From: Anagrus nilaparvatae
Taxonomy: Eukaryota > Arthropoda > Insecta > Hymenoptera > Mymaridae
DNA length: 64,000 bases
Direction: 5' to 3'
NCBI GenBank assembly: GCA_022575985.1
Contig: JAKSXM010000263.1
Span: 6,304,001-6,368,000, forward strand
A program made the position numbers and the translations under genes. The notes under the pieces are model-generated. The model did not search any database and had not been told where the DNA came from. It saw only the letters and a program-made list of their open reading frames with translations. How positions within the stretch are numbered: the stretch's first letter is position 1; every line of letters begins with the position of its first letter. This document shows positions 1 through 10,673 of the stretch, in pieces.

Positions 1-1683
1 CCTTTAAAAACTAATGAAATTATTTCACTAAAATCACAACCTAATCCTATACAAAGAATAGTTACATTTAATCTTAAAAACAAATCTGATTCTGAAAATG
101 ATAGCCCCCCTCTAGAAAATTATTCAAAATCTCCTTTATTTATGGCAAAAAGAAAAAGAAATACAAGAAATAAAAATTTATCCGATTATAATAACAAAAT
201 AATAACGAAAAATATATTAAATAATAAAATGAATAAATTCAGTCCATTAACAAACTCTATTTCCGATAAGAACATCGAAATTGATTCAAAAAAATGTAAA
301 GCAACAATTAGCAAATCACAACCCGAAACAAATAAGGAAACGATTACAGAAAATTACCCAGCTACTGTTGACTCCATCAAAGGAAAAATTTTATTTGAAG
401 CATCACTCGACGTAAAATTTACAGACAAAGATCCAGAAACCATAATTCACAAAAAAAGAATCTGTATAAATTCTGAGAACAAAAAAAGCTTAAGTATAGA
501 TAAAATTATTGAACAATTAGAAAATAACGACACTGAAATCATGAAAGTTGACAATGAAAATAATAAAACTAATATTGCCTTGATATTTGCACCTAACAAA
601 AGCAAAAAAGATATTTATAAACAAATTATAATCAATACAAACGTATTTAATCGCTATGACAAAATAGATAAATGTAGTGAAAGTTACGAACAATTTTTTA
701 GGTATCTAGATGTAAGTAACTATAGTGACTGTTTATTTTTCAGTCTTAGAATTTTATTAAATAATAATATGAGTATCAATGAATATAACAATAATTTAAA
801 AATAAGTAAACCCCTAAAACATTGCAAAAATCCTGACGAGATCTTTCACATTTTAAACAAGAAAAAAAAATGGGAAGATAGCGATTGCGTACACATTTTT
901 GCCAAAGAATATAAAATGAATATTTTAATACGAATTTTTAACTTCGACAAATTATATATCCCAAAAACGTGGGATAAAGCTTTTCAGGTGCTCTCTTTAA
1001 AAGCGTTGAACGCAGATCCTACTAAAATTAAACAAATCAATACATTTATATCACCTTTGAACGAAACCTCCATGTCTTTGTTCCATGCCATTCAAAAAGA
1101 AAAAAATATAAATTATGCTAATACAAATGAAATTTCACTTCAAGAAGAAATAATAGAAATCGCTGAACTCAAAATAACTGAAACACCTCTCTCTAAAAAG
1201 GTTGGCATCTTGGTACAACAAAACGAAACAAACCTTACATGTTATGTACTTCAAACCAAAACCACGTATATATTGGAAAAAGCGACAGTAGAACCTAAAC
1301 CACTGCCACCTGAAGAATTCAAATCCAAAATAGATGATGTACAACAGACTGAAACCAAATATACGCTGAAAAACATCATCCAAAAACAAAAACTGGCTCC
1401 AAAATCCTCACTAGACGATTCGGAAACCTATCAAGATGAATCAGATTTTCAGAAATTTTTCAGAATTTTGTTTGTTTTTTTGTATCACATATCCAGAGCA
1501 AATTTTGTTTCCAAAAAATGGGACTTAGCACTGGACTTAATAAAATTTAATATGAAAAATTGGACAGGGCTTATCAGTCAGGGTACAATTGATTGGTTAC
1601 CTAAACCGCCCGAGTTCTACTATCCCAGTTCTATTATTGCAGTACGCCCACCTAGGGCCCCACCTTGGCCAAAGATTTTATAG
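1..1683 (+). CDS. Partial ORF, OTU-like cysteine protease homologue (5' end outside window)
   Basis: One uninterrupted frame runs from base 1 to the TAG at 1681-1683. The first ATG in view is at 142 (513 codons from there), but all 47 codons before it are also open in the same frame, so the gene probably begins left of the window. The first ~180 residues are Lys/Asn-rich and low complexity. Counting from the ATG, a central block has Asp-Cys-Leu-Phe (Cys 197), then Trp-Glu-Asp (Trp 244) followed by a hydrophobic stretch, then Phe-His-Ala (His 315). This order resembles the DGxC-LF, W and C-terminal His pattern of OTU cysteine proteases, a family also carried by some transposons and viruses. 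The Gly of the usual DGD motif is missing. The tail (residues 440-513) ends in a Pro/aromatic-rich segment. No signal peptide, membrane segment or splice site is obvious. OTU is an inference; an unrelated transposon or host protein is possible. Confidence 0.5.
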   Translation, partial: PLKTNEIISLKSQPNPIQRIVTFNLKNKSDSENDSPPLENYSKSPLFMAKRKRNTRNKNLSDYNNKIITKNILNNKMNKFSPLTNSISDKNIEIDSKKCKATISKSQPETNKETITENYPATVDSIKGKILFEASLDVKFTDKDPETIIHKKRICINSENKKSLSIDKIIEQLENNDTEIMKVDNENNKTNIALIFAPNKSKKDIYKQIIINTNVFNRYDKIDKCSESYEQFFRYLDVSNYSDCLFFSLRILLNNNMSINEYNNNLKISKPLKHCKNPDEIFHILNKKKKWEDSDCVHIFAKEYKMNILIRIFNFDKLYIPKTWDKAFQVLSLKALNADPTKIKQINTFISPLNETSMSLFHAIQKEKNINYANTNEISLQEEIIEIAELKITETPLSKKVGILVQQNETNLTCYVLQTKTTYILEKATVEPKPLPPEEFKSKIDDVQQTETKYTLKNIIQKQKLAPKSSLDDSETYQDESDFQKFFRILFVFLYHISRANFVSKKWDLALDLIKFNMKNWTGLISQGTIDWLPKPPEFYYPSSIIAVRPPRAPPWPKIL

Positions 1684-4600
1684 GATCGACCCATTTTACT
1701 ATCTACTGGACAAAGTAGTAAATTAATAACATTTCTTAATAGATTTAATTAATTTAATTAATCTTAATAGTTATAATTCTTTTTAAAAAAAATTTTACAA
1801 ACAAAAAAAAAAAACAAAAAAAAAATTTTTTTTATATAACTAGCCATATTTTTTACCTAATACTTTAAATTATTAATCTATCGTCCGGATTTGAACCTAA
1901 TTGGATTAGAAACTCATTTACTAACAATACACCTACAACCATAATTAACCGAAAACATCGTATTCATATCTAAAATATAACTACTAAGTATTTTTTTTCA
2001 CAGCATACATATTCAATCAAATACACATATTTAAGATACACCTTAATTATAATTTTCCATCTTATCAAACCTTTACTTAAACTAATGAATAAAAATTTTT
2101 TTGAAAGACAATTAGCATACAATTTTTTTTTATGTTAAAATATTATGTTTTTATTTGTTCTTTTTTTGAATGATAATAGAGATATGATAAACGAAAATTT
2201 ATTTAAAAATTTTTTTGAATTAAATAATAATTTTTACCAACTCAAAGAAAATTTTTTTTTTACAAAAGAAAAACATGAAAAGTCTCTATATAATTTTCTT
2301 CCTCGATAATAGACAACCTATAACAATAAAAATATATTGAAATAAAAATGAAATAAATCTTTGAAATAAATAGATTATAAGTAAGTAATATATAAGTAAA
2401 TAATAGTATATAAGTATAAAGAACAAAAATGACGAAAATTATATAAAGATAGAAATAACTTAAAATTAAAGTATAAAGGTTTTAAAATTAAAGTGTTTTT
2501 TAACCATGAAGTGATAGATTTTATAGTTGATAAATTTAAAGTTCTGGTAAATATAATACATATGAATAAGTATTAATGATTTACAATATTTTATTATATT
2601 TTTTTTTATCTCAAAGTTTTACGTATTCCCAGAAAATTTTACATGAGTTAGTTTCAAAACGTTTATTACGATGTTAGTAGGTTAATTCAAATTTCTCTAA
2701 GACATCCTTAAATATCTGTGAAAAACCAGTGAAAAACACAGGTTGACAGATTTAAATAATTTTTTTTTCACATGCAAATTCTATAAAAATCTTTTAAATA
2801 TTAAAAAAAAAAAAATTTTAGGTTCACAACTATATTCAGATTATGATCTTTGATAATTATTTTTACCCATATATATAATTGTAATTTCTTATACTAACCA
2901 ATATATTCATATTTACTATAAATCTTCTATATGCATACCTAATTCATAACTATTATTAGCTTACAATTATCACTTAATCAACTAATCATAAACATAATCT
3001 AAATATATCCTAACATAAATTACTTTGGATTTAACAAATACGTAATCTTTTATCGTGCCTTTATAAAAAAAAAATTTACAAAAAAAAAAAAGACCACCCC
3101 TGACAGCCGGATTAATTAAGTATTTTATAGAGTTTTTCTTTATATATGTATTTATATAAATTAAGTTTGCACAAATATCCTTATACAATCCTTGGAATTC
3201 TTAGATTATGAAGTTAAATTAAAAATCAACGATATAAAAAAATAAAACTACTACTAAATTACCATCATACATATACATTTGTGTGTATTTTTTTTTCTCT
3301 TTTCTCTTTAACACAAAAATTAATAACAAAATTTTCCAATAAAAAAAAAAAAAAAAAATATAAATAACTAACTAATGAAAAATTGAGAAAGAGAAATTTT
3401 GCCGGACAACCAGAGACGTGAATCACATTCATAATTATAGAGATAAAATTTTTATAATCTTTGTTTGTATACGGTTTTGGCCTTGAGACTGAAATGACAT
3501 AATATTATCAAAACAGCTGATCTTAAAGGCTGCTTAATTGCACTTTATAAATTATACTAAATCACATGGAGTGAAAGAGGGGATAACCAACTTATTAACA
3601 CATATACAATTTTTATTACAATACTACTGCAATATTCATTTTTTTTGTGTTTTGCCCAACCAAGATCTCGTTACAACTTTAAATGAACGCAAAATTAAAT
3701 GTGCATCACTGTATAGATTAATACATAAGTTTCATAGACGAGCAATGTTCTCTTTCTATGAAAATCGCTTGTACTCTAAAAATGATTAATGGAAATATTA
3801 TTAAATAATAATATATATGCAAAAAAATTGGCAATCCAGAATGTATGAACAAAAAAAAAAAATGCTTCTGAGAGCTTATAAACCAGACGAGAAGCTGTAT
3901 AACCGACTAATTGTAACACCAATAAACTCTATCCTAGTTTCCTGAAGCCGATATCAAAAGAAAACAGAGCTTTTCTAAACTGGTGCTGTTATTAACTAAC
4001 TCACCAACGCTGTATAGCGTTCCTTAATCTGAGACAAGCCACATATTTGCGTATATCACATCGACACTCAACTTGGGTATATGAAAATTGCAGGAAAGTT
4101 TTTTTTCTATAACAAATTAATCAAATTTTATTAAATTGGCCTCTCTCTTTCTCCTACGATTTGTAAATATCATAAAGTTTTGCAAAATTTTTTTCATACA
4201 ACCTTTTTGTCATTCCGGTATCAGGCATACACCTGTTTATAAATATTATGAAAACTATTGTTTAAAAATTTTTTATTTTTTATTGTCTTAACAATTTCAT
4301 ATCTCTGTTTTTCTTGCTCCATTTGACTTTCTCAATACAAAATTTTTATAAATAAATAAATTTAAAAATAAATATTTACGTACAAAAAAAAATAAAGAGA
4401 GAAAGGAGAAAGGGAAGGAAAGCATGCACACACATAACGAATAATAAAAATATTAGATTCATTTTTTTTTCTCACTCACGCTTTCATTATATGGCAACAT
4501 TGTAAAAATACTTTATATTCATGAATAAAATCTCGACTTAAATACAATTAGTGACGTAAAATTTGAATTTTTTTTTCTCATGCTCATTTACTTACAAAAT

Positions 4601-4718
4601 AAAATTTTTCTATAACATATACATTTGCTCCTTCACTCATATAAAAATGTAGAACTTTTCTCCCTCATCCATTAATAAAATATCCAACTACAACATATAC
4701 ATCCAATTCATTCCCCAC

Positions 4719-4752
<34 letters not shown>

Positions 4753-4769
4753 TACCCACTCCCCACAAT
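1684..4769. other. AT-rich intergenic spacer
   Basis: About 3 kb of A/T-rich sequence with many homopolymer runs, including poly-A at 3342-3359 and 4720-4746. No reading frame with recognisable similarity, no tRNA-like cloverleaf and no long repeat was seen. An 83-codon open frame at 3538-3789 lacks an ATG at its start and has no recognisable motif. Confidence 0.6.
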
Positions 4770-6390
4770 TACCCATTCCCCCTATACCACAATTTTTTCA
4801 CCCATACCGCAAATTCATATAAACTCTATGTTTAATATACATTTTTTTTACTTTATACCTTTAAAATATAAAAACTCTATAAATAACATGTATATTTCCC
4901 CCTATACCGCAATTTTTTCACCCATACCACAAATTCATACAAACTCTATGTTTAATATACATTTTTTTTACTTTATACCTTTAACATATAAAAATTCTAT
5001 ATATAACATGTATATTTCCCCCTATACCACAATTTTTTCACCCATACCACAAATTCATACAAACTCTATGTTTAATATACATTTTTTTTACTTTATACCT
5101 TTAAAATATAAAAATTCTATATATAACATGTATATTTCCCCCTATACCACAATTTTTTCACCCATACCACAAATTCATACAAACTCTATGTTTAATATAC
5201 ATTTTTTTTACTTTATACCTTTAAAATATAAAAACTCTATATATAACATGTATATTTCCCCCTATACCACAATTTTTTCACCCATACCACAAATTCATAC
5301 AAACTCTATGTTTAATATACATTTTTTTTACTTTATACCTTTAAAATATAAAAACTCTATATATAACATGTATATTTCCCCCTATACCGCAATTTTTTCA
5401 CCGATACCACAAATTCATACAAACTCTATGTTTAATATACATTTTTTTTACTTTATACCTTTAAAATAGAAAAATTCTATATATAAAATGTATATTTCCC
5501 CCTATACCACAATTTTTTCACCCATACCACAAATTCATATAAACTCTATGTTTTATATACATTTTTTTACTTTATACCTTTAAAATATAAAAATTCTATA
5601 TATAACATGTATATTTCCCCCTATACCACAATTTTTTCACCCATACCACAAATTCATACAAACTCTATGTTTAATATACATTTTTTTTACTTTATACCTT
5701 TAAAATATAAAAACTCTATATATAACATGTATACTTCCCCCTATACCACAATTTTTTCACCCATACCACAAATTCATATAAACTCTATGTTTTATATACA
5801 TTTTTTTACTTTATACCTTTAAAATATAAAAATTCTATATATAACATGTATATTTTCCCCTATACCACAATATTTTCACCCATACCACAAATTCATACAA
5901 ACTCTATGTTTAATATACATTTTTTTTACTTTATACCTTTAAAATATAAAAACTCTATATATAACAAGTATATTTCCCCCTATACCACAATTTTTTCACC
6001 CATACCACAAATTCATACAAACTCTATGTTTAATATACATTTTTTTTACTTTATACCTTTAAAATATAAAAACTCTATATATAACATGTATATTTCCCCC
6101 TATACCGCAATTTTTTCACCCATACCACATATTCATACAAACTCTATGTTTAATATACATTTTTTTTACTTTATACCTTTAAAATATAAAAACTCTATAT
6201 ATAACATGTATACTTCCCCCTATACCACAATTTTTTCACCCATACCACAAATTCATATAAACTCTATGTTTTATATACATTTTTTTACTTTATACCTTTA
6301 AAATATAAAAAATTCTATATATAACATGTATATTTCCCCCTATACCGCAATTTTTTCACCCATACCGTAAATTCATATAAACTCTATGTT
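4770..6390. repeat. 120-bp satellite array, about 13.5 units
   Basis: Successive 120-base blocks repeat with few substitutions. Each carries a CCCCCTATACC segment, a CACCCATACC segment, an ACTCTATG box, a run of eight T and a CTTTATACC box. Some units have seven T (119 bp). That 119-bp variant, marked by ATGTTTTATA, occurs at about 5548, 5787 and 6266 (spacings 239 and 479). A second variant, ATACTTCC, occurs at about 5731 and 6210 (479 apart). This indicates a higher-order repeat of four units. Because 120 is divisible by 3 and the unit has no stop in one frame, long open frames appear, but they are a by-product of the repeat. Confidence 0.97.
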
Positions 6391-7200
6391 ATTGTATGAT
6401 TTTTTTTCAATATTTTTAATAAAGTTTTATCAAATTACATTTAAATTTTATAAAAATTATCATTTTTAACCCTTTAAATTAAATTTTTTTTTATTCAAAA
6501 ATCATAAAATTTGCTGAAATTATATGATTTTTTTCAATATTTTTAATAAACTCTTATTAAATTACATTAATATTTTATAAAATTTATCATTTTTTAACCC
6601 TTTAAATTATATTAATTCATCCAAAAATCATAAAATTTACCGAAATTGTATGATTTTTTCCATAATTTTAATAAACTATTAATAAATTACATCAAAATTT
6701 CATAAAACTTTTTTCAATTTTAAGTATTTAATTTACATTATTTCAATTTATTTACGAAAGTCGTATGATTTTTCAATATTTTTATCAAAATCTTAATAAA
6801 TTACATCAAAATTTTATAAAATTTTTTCATTTTTAACCCTTTAAATTATAATATTTTATTCAAAAATCATAAAATTTGCTGAAATTGTATGATTTTTAAA
6901 ACCAATTCAATAATTTTTCTTATTAATTGATACATTCATATTTTATAAACTATATTACACCAAAATTTTAAAAATTTTGCCATTTTTACCACTATAAATC
7001 GAAAAATTTTATTTCAAAATCATAAAAATTGCTGAATCTTTATAACTTAAAAATTAAATTGTTTTTGTTTTCCTATCAACTGATAAATTCTTGATATAAA
7101 AGTTATATTAAACCAATAACTTAAAATTATTGTAGGTTTTAACCCTATTTAATTTTACGAAAATTGACAAAATTCTAGACCAGAAATTGCGTAGTTTTAA
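6391..7200. repeat. Degenerate ~125-bp tandem repeat
   Basis: Directly abutting the 120-bp satellite, a different and much more diverged unit begins. Its key GTATGATTTTT box recurs near 6394, 6522, 6648, 6763 and 6887 (spacing 115-128). It is accompanied by AAAAATCATAAAATTT and TTTAACCCTTTAAATT boxes at regular positions. It decays into unrecognisable AT-rich sequence after about 7200. Confidence 0.8.
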
Positions 7201-7844
7201 AATTTAAATTCAAATCGTTTTTTTTTTATTATAATGACAAGCAAACCAATATTAATTTCTATATTTTTTTTTAAAACCAAAACTAACCTTGTAAAAGCAA
7301 AATTTTAACCAAAAAAATCATAAAAATTTTTTTAAATCTTAATTTTTTATTTTATACTATTTCAAATATCACCACCTATCCCTATGTATTCGAAGTTTTG
7401 GGTATATAATGTCTCGGGGGTTTTAAAACTAATTTCTCTAGATTGATTTCAGATAACTCCAGTTTAGGAAAATCCAGCACCAATATAAACAACTTGATCA
7501 TCAAAGAAGATTAATCCAAGTAACCAACTGGCACCTTCCATAAGATTTCGTTTTGAAGAATCCAAAAATTTATTATATTATTCATCATATATTTTAACTA
7601 ATAATTTCTTAATATTTTATATAGATCTAAAAATTTTTAAATTTTTATTTTATACTTATAATTTTTTTGGTTTACTCAACATTTTTTACAATTTATATAT
7701 TATGTATAATCATAAAGCATATACCTTAAAATTATATAGAATCAATAATTATAATCGAAAGTTAATTTTATGAACTTATATTGTATAATCTTATGTATTG
7801 ACAAAGACAATGGACAGAAAATTTTAAAATTATAATTACCACCC
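7201..7844. other. AT-rich spacer
   Basis: No coding frame, RNA gene or repeat recognised. A CTCGGGGG patch near 7412 is the only GC-rich spot. Confidence 0.5.
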
Positions 7845-7917
7845 CCTTGAAACCCTGCCTTCAGCCCCATCTCCCACACCTGACCCAATCGGGACGATTG
7901 GAATGAACGGAGGGAGA
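7845..7917 (+). mobile_element. Internal 3' remnant and polypurine tract of an LTR retrotransposon
   Basis: About 70 bases of higher-GC sequence end in a purine-rich tract (7900-7917, ending GGAGGGAGA) immediately before the LTR start. This is the usual position of the plus-strand primer. The rest of the internal region is missing, so the element is truncated on its 5' side. Confidence 0.65.
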
Positions 7918-8676
7918 TGTTACGTATGGTAGGTCAAAATTGATATGCCTAACATCCGATATATATATAAATATTAAACCTACATCCGATATTCATATTA
8001 ACGTTCCCAGACGATATAGGAACCCGCAGATGCATTTCCGCTGATGCTGACCTAGCACAATAGCGCGGGACAAAAGTCAACTGTGACATAAATTAGTAGG
8101 GATTTATAGGCGTTATAAAATGCATAAATCCCACCTCGCGATTCTTAGTAATAGTTATGGACGCCTTCGCTAATTGGACGTGACGAGACCGACGCTTTTT
8201 TGTATTGGACGTTTCCCCCAAAATCTCGCAATATGGGCAGATTCATTTTAGATTATATATTGCCCTTCAGGCGCCCAAATTGTATTCTTTAGAATCATAA
8301 CCATCATTAATTAGAGTACTAACTCCTGTTATTAAGTATCTTTTATAATTCGTTTGACTTAAAGACTTAGACAGTTTTATTATATTTACTTATAATCAAT
8401 AAAGTGAAAGTTATATATCAAATCAGTTATCAGTTATTATTGTGACAATTCCTTCTGTAATTAAGAACTTAGCCTCAGGTTAGGTTCATCCAGCTTAGAT
8501 CGAACCCGAACTCATCTACAAATACATCAACTATAAACCAACCAAATAATAACCATACCAACTTATTATATAAAATACCTGGGGCAGTCAATATCCCCAG
8601 GATAAACTTATATTTCATATATTCATAATTATTTATATTTACGTATCCCTTAGATAAAACCTCAGGATACGTAACA
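7918..8676 (+). mobile_element. 3' LTR of a retrotransposon (759 bp)
   Basis: The segment starts TGTTACGTAT and ends ATACGTAACA, a perfect 10-bp terminal inverted repeat with TG...CA ends. A polypurine tract lies directly upstream and a possible AATAAA polyadenylation signal at 8399-8404. GC content is clearly above the surroundings. The LTR lies next to a repeat at 8677-9060 whose sequence continues in other copies (38825-39190), marking the insertion edge. No target duplication can be tested because the 5' end is gone. No pol is left, so the superfamily cannot be assigned; Ty3/Gypsy or Bel/Pao are the likely options. Confidence 0.82.
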
Positions 8677-8901
8677 AAATTTTAGAAAAAAAATTTTCAG
8701 AAAATTAAGTATCCGATTCGAGATATCATGTAAAAACCATACTTTCAAATATAAGTAGTTTCATGGAAATAAATGAGGTATTACATCCAAATCAAAAAAA
8801 AAAAAGTACCTCGAGCTTTTTTGGTGAAAAAATTTTTGAAAAAAAAATTAGGTCTTAATTCCATAATATTTGTGAAATAACACCGATTACATACATACGT
8901 A

Positions 8902-8938
<37 letters not shown>

Positions 8939-9060
8939 ATACAGACTTTTTTTAAAAACAGGTTTTTTAGCTTCCTGGGGTCCCAAAACGTGCTTATATG
9001 CCAAAAAATAGAAAATTAAATTTTGACCTAACACAATGGTTCCTCTTTGAGGAACCAAAA
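8677..9060 (-). repeat. Interspersed repeat copy ending in a GAGGAACC box
   Basis: This is a reverse-complement copy of 38825-39190. Shared parts include the outer box GGTTCCTC-AAAGAGGAACC (itself a small palindrome), GGGACCCCAG, a (CA)n/(TG)n tract flanked by ACGTACGT, and AATACCTCATTTATTTCCATG. The (CA)n tract here spans about 8905-8932. The small open frame across it is an artefact. A third, shorter copy lies at 52670-52740. Confidence 0.85.
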
Positions 9061-9412
9061 AAAAAAAAAAAGGTTAAATATTTATTTAAATATTTTAATA
9101 TTTACTATATATATTTGAAAATTTATTTGTTTCTTTATTTGTCTGTACCCTAATGACTCAAGAACCGCCGAACCGATCAGCATGAAACTAGTGTGAAAAT
9201 AAAGAAAAAAAGTCTACGGGTGACCTAGGCCATAAATTTTTTGCTCAGCTATCATAGTTTTTGAGATTTATAATTTTTAGTGTTTTTGAAGTTGATAAAA
9301 TTTTTAAAAACTTTTAACAAAAATTGAAATATTTCGAGACTATCGAAAAATTTTTGTATCGCACTTTGTAGCATTTGATATGGCACTAAATTTTACGTAT
9401 TCTCTGAAATTT
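9061..9412. other. AT-rich spacer
   Basis: No gene or repeat recognised, apart from one CTGTACCCTAATGACTC stretch that looks like part of an old interspersed repeat. Confidence 0.4.
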
Positions 9413-10162
9413 TTACTAAAAAGGCCTTGCTTTACAAGATTCTGGGGTCAGATTTTTAATATTATTAACCATTAATTAAATACGGTGGCTCAAAAAAGAC
9501 AAAAATTCGATTATTGATATACGGTTTTAAATTGTAATTTTTTTTTTCAAGTTTAGAAAGACTAAATAAATTAAATTTTTGTATTGTTTATGTTTTCTTT
9601 TAGTAGAAATTAAAAAAAAATTCAAGATAGCGGATTTAGCAAATAGTTATAAATAGTTATAGTTATTCTGACGAGAATTCTGATAAATACTCTAGTCAAA
9701 TTGCGGAGAGTTGATGTTTAGTTACTGACCGGCATAAGCTTTGGTCTATTATAGGTTTTTTGGGTCGCTGATCAATAATATCGGGGACTATTTTTGATAA
9801 ATTATTATTTCACCCCAAAATTCGTGTACAGCAATCCAAAAAACTTATAATAGATCAAATCTTATGCAGGCCAGTAACTAAACACCAACCCTCCGCCATT
9901 TGACTGGAGTATTTATCAGAATTATAATCATTTGCTAAATCCGCCATCTTGAATTTTTTTTCTTTAATTTCTACTAATAAAAAACATAAATAATACAAAA
10001 GTATAATTTATTTAGTCTTTATAAACTTGAAAAAAAAATTACAATTTAAAACCGTATATCAATAATCAAATTTTTTTTTTTTGAGCCGTCATAATTAATT
10101 AACAGTCAATAATATTAAAAATATGACCCCAGAATCTTGTAAAGCAAGGCCTTTTTAGTAAA
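9413..10162. repeat. 750-bp palindrome (foldback element)
   Basis: The left end TTTACTAAAAAGGCCTTGC is mirrored by GCAAGGCCTTTTTAGTAAA at the right end. Matching continues inward across most of both arms, for example GATTCTGGGGTCA near 9438 against TGACCCCAGAATC near 10122, and CCGGCATAAG against the GGCCAGTAAC region. The centre is near 9790 and contains a GGGTCGCTGATCA module (9762-9774) shared with the next palindrome and with 46569-46581. No coding potential. Confidence 0.88.
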
Positions 10163-10673
10163 GGAAAACTTTTTATTAAAAAAAAATAATTTTTTTACCC
10201 GTTTTCTAAGCGAAAATCTGCGCGTCAGTAGCATGGTCTCACCGATGCTAATGGGTTAAATTATTAAATCAACCCTTTATTTTTGCAAAACTTATATCCA
10301 AGCCTTTTCAAACAGCATGATCAATGATTTTTTAGGTTTTTGGAGTCACTAGTTTGCAAAAATAAGGGGTATTTATAAAGAATATTTTGGCTTTTTTCAA
10401 AATAAAAATTTTTGATTTTTTTCATACTTGAGAGAGCTGAAATGAATGTTACTTTTAATTGAAATTTTTAAAATTTTTTCATATTTAAGACAACCAACAC
10501 GAATTTTACATATTGTCATCTTGAAGATTATGAACATGAGTTTAAGTCTTGAGTCAAATTTCTTGAGTTTTTTGTATATACCTATCTTATTTAATAGGAC
10601 AATAGGACATAGGCCAAACTTCGGGTACTTCATCAAAAAGCTTTATAGAGTAATGTGTAAAAGTTTAGCCTGG
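10163..10673. other. AT-rich spacer between two palindromes
   Basis: No supported gene. Overlapping open frames on both strands at 10397-10715 have no recognisable motif and look accidental. Confidence 0.5.

Noticed and set aside
3538..3789. 83-codon open frame on the plus strand
   Set aside because: It starts at a TTG, not ATG, has no recognisable motif and no neighbouring exon; treated as chance.
4828..6301. Long open frames with a 40-residue repeat (MFNIHFFYFIPLKYK...)
   Set aside because: They follow the 120-bp satellite exactly; the unit length is a multiple of three and has no stop in one frame. No promoter, splice or protein similarity supports a gene.
4770..7200. Possible CRISPR-like array
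   Set aside because: Units are contiguous, with no unique spacers, and the context is eukaryotic transposon DNA.
8855..9058. Frame with a Cys-Val repeat
   Set aside because: It is the translation of a (CA)n/(TG)n tract in an interspersed repeat.
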